A stretch of 10,991 nucleotides of DNA from an uncultured Acetatifactor sp. (GTDB taxonomy: Bacteria; Bacillota; Clostridia; Lachnospirales; Lachnospiraceae). The stretch spans positions 1-10,991 of the forward strand of contig CAJUFB010000119.1 in assembly GCA_910585805.1 (NCBI GenBank). Reading direction: 5' to 3'. Below the pieces are notes generated by a model that was not told the origin of the DNA, did no database searches, and saw only the letters and a program-made list of their open reading frames with translations. This document shows, one piece after another, positions 6,759-10,991 of the stretch. Position numbers and translations under genes: made by a program. Numbering within the stretch: position 1 is the stretch's first letter; each line of letters opens with the position of its first letter.

Positions 6759-7521
6759 CCGCATCACCCCACAGGCCGCCGGCCTCTGCATTCAGGGCAT
6801 CCAGGAAACCGTCATCCTGCGTTTCTGTCTCCTGATGATCCATCTTCATTGCTGCCAGGTCAAGCTTCATCAGCTCGATTTCAAGGCGGGCATCATCAAA
6901 CCCGAAGCGGTGCAGGGAATCAATAGCTTTCTGCTTTCTGGCCTGTACTCTGGTCAGGGCATCTTCGATGGCCTGGATCTGGCCAAGCTTACCCTGATAC
7001 TCTTTCAGGTCAGTTTCCTTGTCCTTCTCCATTCCGGCCTGGCGCTTCACCAGGGTCATTCCCTGCACTGGTTCCCCCTTCTCCTTACATTCTGCCGTCC
7101 GTATATCTTCAATCCGCTTCATCATCCGGCGCTCCCTGACCGTAAGAAGCTGTATTTCATGAAATAACAGCTGTTCCTTGTCCATCGGCACAGTATCTAT
7201 CAGGCGTTTTTCCTCTGAATCCAACGCATCAAAAAAGAGAGTCTCAAACTCTCCTGTCTTCACTGCATTCTTATTTCCCGGCGGCCCTGTCCCACCATGA
7301 CCGACTGCATTCCGATTTCCTGGCTGAGCTCCTTTGGCTGCAACTTTTTTCTTTTTAGGTTGCAACTTTTTTTCATCCTGGTTGCAGCCTCCCTTTTTCC
7401 AGTATCGAGAAGCCCATGATTTCACCGCTGATAAACTGACTCCGTATTTTTCAGCGATTTCTTTATATTTCATCCCTTTCTTGTAATCCTCAAAAGCTTT
7501 ATCTCTTATCTCTTCACCCAA
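6751..7521 (-). CDS. terS: Terminase small subunit, YqaS-like
   Basis: The DNA-recognition part of the packaging motor, 256 residues. An N-terminal helix-turn-helix (about residues 16-40, KYKEIAEKYGVSLSAVKSWA) is followed by a Lys-rich linker and the signature pair QPGNRNAVGHGG ... PPGNKNAVKTG at 66-90, typical of Firmicute phage small terminases. The rest is long, charged and helical, suited to oligomerisation and TerL contact. The start is a TTG: it directly follows an in-frame TGA and has AGGTGGTGAT, a close match to the anti-Shine-Dalgarno complement, six bases upstream; the nearby ATG is out of frame. It is the first gene of the head operon, 60 bases after a leader terminator. Its 3' end overlaps terL by eight bases. 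Confidence 0.92.
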   Translation of the reverse strand: MGEEIRDKAFEDYKKGMKYKEIAEKYGVSLSAVKSWASRYWKKGGCNQDEKKLQPKKKKVAAKGAQPGNRNAVGHGGTGPPGNKNAVKTGEFETLFFDALDSEEKRLIDTVPMDKEQLLFHEIQLLTVRERRMMKRIEDIRTAECKEKGEPVQGMTLVKRQAGMEKDKETDLKEYQGKLGQIQAIEDALTRVQARKQKAIDSLHRFGFDDARLEIELMKLDLAAMKMDHQETETQDDGFLDALNAEAGGLWGDADG

Positions 7522-7580
7522 ACATCACCACCTCTCATTCGTTTCGTTTTGAAAACTCTGCTTACATTATCCACGCCATC

Positions 7581-7622
7581 AAAAAGCACCTTCTTCCGGC
7601 GTATTCCGGGAAAAGGCGCTTT
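7581..7622 (-). terminator. Strong terminator or attenuator in the leader of terS
   Basis: On the minus strand 7622-7606 pairs with 7599-7583 around a 6-base loop: a 17-bp stem with two G-T wobbles and one mismatch, followed by a run of five T (7585-7581, partly within the stem). It ends the transcript of the late regulator gene. It also lies downstream of the probable late promoter at 7682-7690 and 60 bases before the terS start, so late transcripts must pass it. Confidence 0.8.
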
Positions 7623-7681
7623 CTGCGGAGGATATTGAGATACCAAAGGGGGGAATGCCTTATCTGCTACTCCCAGTCTAT

Positions 7682-7690
7682 ACTATAACA
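7682..7690 (-). promoter_or_regulatory. Probable late promoter, extended -10 without a -35 box
   Basis: The minus strand reads TGTTATAGT (7690-7682), an extended -10 element (TG-N-TATAGT). At the -35 distance (7705-7710) the sequence is CACATT, not a sigma-70 box. Instead three GAACAA boxes sit immediately upstream. This is what an activator-dependent phage late promoter would look like, and it faces the terS-led head operon. The promoter call is inference from sequence only. Confidence 0.5.
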
Positions 7691-7700
7691 TTTAAAAAAC

Positions 7701-7724
7701 GAACAATGTGAACAAATCGAACAA
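7701..7724. repeat. Three GAACAA boxes repeated every 9 bp, probable activator site
   Basis: GAACAA occurs at 7701-7706, 7710-7715 and 7719-7724, each separated by three bases, a strict 9-bp period. On the minus strand these read TTGTTC. The array starts just past the stop of the sigma-region-4-like regulator gene and ends 10 bases upstream of the extended -10 element. It is the natural candidate for the binding site of that regulator. Confidence 0.75.
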
Positions 7725-7727
7725 ACT

Positions 7728-8150
7728 TTAAATTTCTTTCAAAAATCTTTCCAGTTCCATCCTCACACTGTCCGCCGTAGCCCTCCTCCCCATCTTTACA
7801 GCCACCTGTCCCCATGACATCCCCTCCAAATACCGATATCTTATGATCCGCTGCATCCTGGAAGGGATCGTCAGCATCCACTCCTCCACCTGCAGCTTCA
7901 CCTGCTCCGCTTTCGCTTTCTGCTGCTCCAGCAGCTTCTCCTCATACCGCAGGCGGCTGTCGTCCTTTACGGTGAAGGTGGTGCCCTGAACCTTGAAATG
8001 CTGCTCAACATATGGGAATTCATGCATGGAGCCTTTCACGTTCGTCTGGATGACTGTTTTCTTTTTTCTGTTCAGCTTCTGTATCTCTGCCTCAATGTCC
8101 TTTACCAGCTCACATGCGTCTATGTATTCCTGTAATACTGTTTTATCCAA
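7728..8150 (-). CDS. Phage late-transcription regulator, sigma-70 region 4-like (ArpU/RinA type)
   Basis: A 140-residue protein. The first 95 residues are coiled-coil and charged (DKTVLQEYIDACELVKDIEA, then a basic KLNRKKK). The C-terminus at about 96-136, IPSRMQRIIRYRYLEGMSWG followed by QVAVKMGRRATADSVRMELE, is a helix-turn-helix like sigma-70 region 4. Proteins of this size and shape placed just before terS act as late-operon activators in Firmicute phages (ArpU, RinA, DUF1492-like groups); the exact family is not certain. The start is TTG at 8150 with GGAGGTGG five bases upstream, much better than the in-frame ATGs at 8192 and 8198, which have no site. Its likely targets, three GAACAA boxes, follow its stop codon directly. 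Confidence 0.82.
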   Translation of the reverse strand: MDKTVLQEYIDACELVKDIEAEIQKLNRKKKTVIQTNVKGSMHEFPYVEQHFKVQGTTFTVKDDSRLRYEEKLLEQQKAKAEQVKLQVEEWMLTIPSRMQRIIRYRYLEGMSWGQVAVKMGRRATADSVRMELERFLKEI

Positions 8151-8196
8151 TCTTCCACCTCCGCATACTTCGTAAATCCATTTTATGCCCATTGAC

Positions 8197-8248
8197 ACAC
8201 ATATAAATATTTGTTTTGGTTGACAAATACTTTTATATGTGTTATCAT
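8197..8248 (+). promoter_or_regulatory. hicAB promoter inside a long inverted-repeat operator
   Basis: TTGACA (8220-8225), a 17-base spacer and TATCAT (8243-8248) with an extended TG two bases before it (8240-8241) form a strong promoter 22 bases ahead of hicA. Overlapping it is a near-perfect inverted repeat: ACACATATAAATATTTGT (8197-8214) against 8223-8242, which differs only by two extra bases. HicB antitoxins with a C-terminal DNA-binding domain repress their own promoter, so this is probably the HicB operator. Confidence 0.8.
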
Positions 8249-8270
8249 AATATTGTCAGGAGGGATTCTT

Positions 8271-8468
8271 ATGAAAAGCTACTCTTCAAGGGAAGTTATC
8301 AAAATGCTTAAAGCAGATGGTTGGTATGAGGTAAACGTGGAGGGAAGTCACCACCAGTTCAAGCATCCAACCAAAAAGGGACGAACCACAGTAAAGCATC
8401 CAGATAAGGACATCCCTTTTAAAACGCTTAAAAGCATTGAAGAACAGTCGGGGCTGACATTCAGGTAG
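8271..8468 (+). CDS. hicA: HicA mRNA interferase toxin
   Basis: A 65-residue double-stranded-RNA-binding-fold toxin that cleaves mRNA. It matches the HicA/YcfA family along its whole length: MKSYSSREVIKMLKADGWYE, the GSHHQF box at 25-30 with the catalytic histidine (H27), HPTKKGRTTVKHPDKDIP, and the terminal LKSIEEQSGL helix. The ATG at 8271 has AGGAGGG upstream; the in-frame extension to 8211 would start within the operator and promoter and is rejected. It is encoded on the strand opposite to the phage operons, toxin first and antitoxin second as usual for hicAB, in a cassette with its own promoter and terminator. All key residues are present. Confidence 0.95.
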   Translation: MKSYSSREVIKMLKADGWYEVNVEGSHHQFKHPTKKGRTTVKHPDKDIPFKTLKSIEEQSGLTFR

Positions 8469-8511
8469 CCCCGGCTCTCTCCTGATACATCAGATCAAGG
8501 AGGTTATTTTC

Positions 8512-8916
8512 ATGAAAAAAGTGGAACGTTATTTCTATCCTGCTGTTTTCACCTATGAAACCGGTCAGGAAATCGCGGTTGTTTTTCCCGACCTGAAGTG
8601 CGCCACCAGTGGCATAAATGATGATGATGCTCTCCTATCGGCAAGAGAACTTCTTGGATGTGTCCTGAACGGACTGGAAGAGGATGGTGAAGAAATCCCT
8701 TCCCCCACTCCCCTGTCCGAAGTAGATACACAACCAAATGAGCGTGCCGTATTAGTTGATGTTTATATGCCATCTGTCCGGCAGGCCCATATCAACCGCT
8801 CAGTCAACCGAACTGTCACACTGCCCGCATGGCTCAATGCAGCCGCACTGGAACGAAATATAAATTTTTCCCAGGTACTGCAGGACGCCTTAAAGTCTCA
8901 GCTCCACCTTGGATGA
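8512..8916 (+). CDS. hicB: HicB antitoxin with C-terminal DNA-binding domain
   Basis: A 134-residue partner that neutralises HicA. The N-terminal part (about 5-90) is the degenerate RNase H-like HicB fold: YFYPAVFTYETGQEIAVVFP, then DLKCATSGINDDDALLSARE, then VLNGLEEDGEEIPSPTPL. The C-terminal part (about 97-132, VNRTVTLPAWLNAAALERNI) looks like a ribbon-helix-helix DNA-binding domain, suited to the long inverted repeat at 8197-8242. The ATG has AAGGAGG upstream. The gene begins 43 bases after hicA and is followed by a hairpin terminator at 8967-9010. The cassette probably entered this prophage as a moron that stabilises the lysogen. Confidence 0.93.
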   Translation: MKKVERYFYPAVFTYETGQEIAVVFPDLKCATSGINDDDALLSARELLGCVLNGLEEDGEEIPSPTPLSEVDTQPNERAVLVDVYMPSVRQAHINRSVNRTVTLPAWLNAAALERNINFSQVLQDALKSQLHLG

Positions 8917-8966
8917 CAGGGAATTCCGAATTCTCCGGTATCCCCCTGTCCAGCAGCTGCTTCCCT

Positions 8967-9010
8967 GAAAGCCCCCATTCCCTTCCTGGACTGGAGGCTT
9001 TCTCTTTTGT
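8967..9010 (+). terminator. Terminator of the hicAB cassette
   Basis: GAAAGCC (8967-8973) pairs with GGCTTTC (8996-9002), followed by TCTTTTGT. The loop is long, 22 bases. A second inverted repeat, GACAGGG (8915-8921 region) with CCCTGTC (8944-8950), overlaps the hicB stop just upstream but lacks a T-run. Confidence 0.55.
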
Positions 9011-9036
9011 CTTCCCTCGCTCCCTCATTCAATAGC

Positions 9037-9153
9037 TTAAATGTTGTTCCCCCAAAACCTCTTTTTTGTCTCTTCAAGCTCTTTTATTATGCCGCGCGCC
9101 TTATTTATTTTCTGGTTCAGTTCATTTGCCTTTTTTAACACACTCTCTGTCAC
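9037..9153 (-). CDS. Small coiled-coil phage protein, 38 residues
   Basis: A GTG start at 9153 follows the TAA of the ASCH-like gene by two bases and has GGAGGAGG seven bases upstream, inside the end of that gene. The frame encodes 38 residues, beginning MTESVLKKANELNQKINKAR and ending in FWGNNI. It is nearly all helical heptad-like (Leu/Ile spacing with Lys and Glu). The strong ribosome site and the tight coupling argue that it is a real gene. No family is recognised. It is the last minus-strand gene before the hicAB cassette. Confidence 0.6.
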   Translation of the reverse strand: MTESVLKKANELNQKINKARGIIKELEETKKRFWGNNI

Positions 9154-9155
9154 GT

Positions 9156-9785
9156 TTATTCCTCCTCCGGCTTCTCACACCGCTCAAACTCTATCACCCA
9201 TACCCAGGGGTTGGCGTCCCAGCCATATCTGTCAATGTCAGCCTTTTTGACAACAGAGTCCCACAATGCCATAAATGCAAATATATCTCCATTATGGCCA
9301 CTCCAACACCCTTCTTCCTCACACCCGCCTGTTGTGATCTCCTGTAGACGCTCCACCCTCACACCTGTAACTTTAAGCCAGATACGGGCGGCTTCTTTTG
9401 GCATGTGGATGGAAGGGTGCCAGTTTGTTGTCGGATAGCATCCTGGCTGCGGAAATGGAGATATCCATGTCCTATAAACATACCCATCTGTCCATTCTGC
9501 CCATGTTTCACGTATATACAGGATATCTCCTTTCCTGTACGGTGGGTTCTTTTCGACATACGGAAGCAGTTTATGCCATGTGCTTCCATCCGGTTTCCTG
9601 CCATGTGTTTCACCTTCGATATCTTTCTGGATCTCTATCAGCCTGGTACCATACTTGTCGGTGCGCATCTTCATTTCAGTATTGCTGTACTTATATTTTA
9701 CCGCACGCCTTGTCACCGTCTTCCTGCCGTCCAGTATCGCCCGTACCATGTCGCCGTTAAAAAGAATTGGTAATACCCTGTTCAT
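9156..9785 (-). CDS. ASCH-domain-like phage protein
   Basis: A 209-residue protein with the layout of phage ASCH-fold proteins, a PUA-like fold thought to bind RNA or modified nucleic acid. At the N-terminus VLPILFNGDMVRAILDGRKT leads into VTRR (residues 4-27), with the Gly-x-Lys-Thr-x-Thr-Arg-Arg signature. Next come YRKGDILYIRETW (83-95), WHPSIHMPKEAARIWLKVTG with the following VRVERLQEIT (122-151), and the ending NPWVWVIEFER (192-202). The function in phages is unknown. The ATG at 9785 is preferred over GTG at 9794 because GGTGGAG lies immediately upstream. It is followed two bases after its stop by a 38-residue gene. No clear promoter is seen in the 99 bases to the divergent XRE gene. Confidence 0.8.
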   Translation of the reverse strand: MNRVLPILFNGDMVRAILDGRKTVTRRAVKYKYSNTEMKMRTDKYGTRLIEIQKDIEGETHGRKPDGSTWHKLLPYVEKNPPYRKGDILYIRETWAEWTDGYVYRTWISPFPQPGCYPTTNWHPSIHMPKEAARIWLKVTGVRVERLQEITTGGCEEEGCWSGHNGDIFAFMALWDSVVKKADIDRYGWDANPWVWVIEFERCEKPEEE

Positions 9786-9884
9786 TTGCTCCACCTTCTT
9801 TCATGATTTCTGTTGCATCTCTCCTCACCCTGCGGTACCTTATTTCCATAACCATATCCCAGTTTTACAAAGGAGGACATCACT

Positions 9885-10238
9885 ATGAACAACAAACTTC
9901 CGGAAAACCTGCGGCAGCTCCGTTCCCGGCAGGGTATCACCCAGAAAGAACTTGCCCGGTTCCTGCACCGCTCCCCAGGCTCCGTGTCCAACTACGAAAA
10001 CGGTGTTAATGCACCTGATTATGATACACTGCTGTCCCTGGCGGACTTCTACGGTGTCTCCCTTGACTACCTTGTCGGCAGGCCGGAAAAGCAATGCCGG
10101 GATGCCCTCCTGAACCGGCCCATATATGGCAAATATACGCTTGGCCGGTTCCTCCGCCTTCTGGAGGTTCTTCCTGAGAAGCGCCTTGCCCTTCTGACCG
10201 GGTTCCTCCGCGTCCTGGAAGAAAACTGCAGGCATTAA
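9885..10238 (+). CDS. XRE-family helix-turn-helix regulator, Cro/CI-like
   Basis: A 117-residue DNA-binding protein. The helix-turn-helix spans about residues 7-65: LRQLRSRQGITQKELARFLH, SPGSVSNYENG and the trailing PDYDTLLSLADFYGVSLDYL with VGRPE, the standard XRE layout. The remaining 50 residues are Leu/Arg-rich helix, probably for dimerisation; there is no LexA/CI-type S24 peptidase domain, so SOS-triggered self-cleavage is not expected. The ATG has AAAGGAGG seven bases upstream. It is on the plus strand, divergent from the ASCH-like operon and convergent with two small genes to its right. A role in lysogeny control or in regulating the divergent early genes is plausible but not shown. 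Confidence 0.88.
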   Translation: MNNKLPENLRQLRSRQGITQKELARFLHRSPGSVSNYENGVNAPDYDTLLSLADFYGVSLDYLVGRPEKQCRDALLNRPIYGKYTLGRFLRLLEVLPEKRLALLTGFLRVLEENCRH

Positions 10239-10302
10239 TCCCAAACCCGGCATGGCTCCGGCTGTGCAGGGAATCTCTTACTGCCCATTTTCCATCCTTA
10301 CC

Positions 10303-10320
10303 AGTTGCACCGGTGCAACT
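10303..10320. terminator. Perfect 18-bp palindrome between convergent genes
   Basis: AGTTGCACCGGTGCAACT is exactly self-complementary. On the plus strand it is followed by TTTAGG, so the RNA would form a 7-bp stem with a CCGG tetraloop and a short T-run: a weak terminator for the XRE gene. It lies between that gene's stop and the convergent gene ending at 10336. Alternatively it is a dimeric protein-binding site. The palindrome is certain; the role is not. Confidence 0.5.
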
Positions 10321-10335
10321 TTTAGGTATTCCGTT

Positions 10336-10701
10336 TCAGTCCACCCGGTTCTTAAACTCCCGGTTCCCGAACAGGTATTTCTCCACCGTAACCTGCTCGT
10401 TCTGCAGCCGCCGCAGCGCCTTCAGCAGGTTCTGGTTCTGCCTGTCCGTAAGGAAATCATGAATCTTCCCGTACAGCTGCACCCTGTCCTTCCCCTTCCG
10501 CCTTGCCCGCCTGCTCTGCTGCAGGCGGGTGGCTATCTTATTCCGCTCCTTTCCGGACGGCGCGAACTCCATGTCATGTAAAAATGTCTGTACCCTGCTG
10601 TCCTCTTTCCCCACATCAGCGTAAGCAGATCCATACTCCCTGTCTGCGGTTTCAAGGAAATTCAGGAATTCAGTTATTATCTCGCCGGGTCTTTTCTCCA
10701 C
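10336..10701 (-). CDS. Hypothetical phage protein, Arg/Lys-rich and helical
   Basis: A 121-residue protein of unknown function. It is almost entirely helical and charged: EIITEFLNFLETADREYGSA at the N-terminus, a central basic stretch ATRLQQSRRARRKGKDRV (about 57-74), and LLKALRRLQNEQVTVEKYLF near the end. The type is familiar as a small conserved protein in Lachnospiraceae prophages, but I cannot name the family. The start is GTG at 10701, placed about eight bases after GAGGAGGTGG, which itself begins at the stop of the preceding gene. The basic centre suggests nucleic-acid contact; this is inference. Confidence 0.75.
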   Translation of the reverse strand: MEKRPGEIITEFLNFLETADREYGSAYADVGKEDSRVQTFLHDMEFAPSGKERNKIATRLQQSRRARRKGKDRVQLYGKIHDFLTDRQNQNLLKALRRLQNEQVTVEKYLFGNREFKNRVD

Positions 10702-10713
10702 ACACCCACCTCC

Positions 10714-10953
10714 TCAATTGCTTATAAAAGCCCTCACATATGCATTCACCGGGCATTCTTCACAAACTTCATCCATCTCTTCCTGCTCCGTTATCTCCCA
10801 TGGATGTCGGCACAGCTTATCGCATATATACGCCACCTTATCCTCCACCTCATACTTCAGGTTACTTATCCGGTCCGGGTTCATCCCGCTGTCCTCATAA
10901 TCCTTCAGCCTACAGAGACACCCGTACAGGATCTGGCTGGTGTTATTCCGCAT
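10714..10953 (-). CDS. Small cysteine-rich phage protein
   Basis: About 79 residues, starting MRNNTSQILYGCLCRLKDYE and containing the motif LKDYEDSGMNPDRI, of the type (L-K-x-Y-E-D-T/S-G-x-x-P-x-x-I) common in small proteins of clostridial phages. Six cysteines occur, including CLC, CDKLC and CEEC, which suggests metal binding. The start is uncertain. ATG at 10953 has GGAAG eight bases upstream. GTG at 10974 has a similar site and overlaps a TGA as GTGA, which could be the end of an upstream gene. The frame also stays open to the right edge, so a longer protein is possible. Function unknown. Confidence 0.7.
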   Translation of the reverse strand: MRNNTSQILYGCLCRLKDYEDSGMNPDRISNLKYEVEDKVAYICDKLCRHPWEITEQEEMDEVCEECPVNAYVRAFISN

Positions 10954-10991
10954 TTTATTTACTTCCAAATTCACTGTACTTCCGTCAAATT

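Noticed and set aside
6406..7167. 253-residue plus-strand open frame spanning the terL-terS junction
   Set aside because: It is antisense to two well-supported genes, has no ribosome site, and has no recognisable domain.
7337..7392. Repeated TTGCAAC/GCTGCAAC with T-runs, looking like regulatory repeats
   Set aside because: It lies inside terS and is explained by codons for a Lys/Gln-rich linker (LQPKKKK and neighbours).
8915..8950. Hairpin GACAGGG...CCCTGTC enclosing a GGAATTCC-like palindrome as a second terminator
   Set aside because: The stem is only 7 bp with a long loop and no T-run on either strand; it overlaps the hicB stop and is mentioned only as context.
9786..9884. Divergent promoters between the ASCH-like gene and the XRE gene
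   Set aside because: No pair of -35 and -10 boxes at a sensible spacing could be found on either strand, although a promoter is expected there.
10973..10991. End of an upstream minus-strand gene (reading ...LTEVQ-stop) overlapping GTG at 10974
   Set aside because: Only six codons are visible, too few to support a gene; it is noted under the adjacent cysteine-rich protein.
1..10991. CRISPR arrays, tRNA or rRNA genes, integrase or attachment sites
   Set aside because: No spaced direct repeats, cloverleaf-like sequences or recombinase motifs were seen anywhere in the window.

Overview
The window is part of a tailed-phage genome, most likely a Siphovirus-like prophage in a Clostridia host such as a Lachnospiraceae bacterium. 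The reasons are the packaging and head gene order, strong GGAGG-type ribosome binding sites (often with GTG or TTG starts), and protein families typical of Firmicute temperate phages. Host taxonomy is an inference from style; no rRNA or housekeeping gene is present.

Layout, read in the direction of most genes (minus strand, from high to low coordinates). At 10.99-10.3 kb are two small accessory proteins. At 9.88-10.24 kb an XRE-type regulator lies on the plus strand. At 9.79-9.04 kb are an ASCH-like protein and a 38-residue coiled-coil protein. At 8.2-9.0 kb a HicAB toxin-antitoxin cassette on the plus strand has its own promoter, operator and terminator. At 8.15-7.73 kb is a sigma-region-4-like late regulator. 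At 7.72-7.58 kb is a control region with three phased GAACAA boxes, an extended -10 and a leader terminator. The head operon follows: terS, terL, portal, MuF head protein with a C-terminal zincin domain, a four-cysteine protein, a DinJ/YoeB-type toxin-antitoxin cassette, a Gp20-type scaffold, a decoration or fiber-like protein, and a partial gene at the left edge.

Two head genes are broken. The MuF gene has an in-frame TAG after codon 19. The decoration-like gene is split by a 100-bp palindromic, MITE-like element flanked by a 3-bp target duplication; removing the element plus one target copy restores a 130-residue frame exactly. TAG is used as a normal stop in several genes here, so the amber codon is not explained by phage-wide recoding. 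The prophage is probably decaying or depends on reinitiation or suppression.

The most interesting items are the small insertion element, the MuF-metallopeptidase fusion (a polymorphic-toxin-like architecture), the late control region with its triple repeat followed by a terminator upstream of terS, and the self-contained toxin-antitoxin cassette in the head operon, which carries a terminator and seems to cut a small phage gene.
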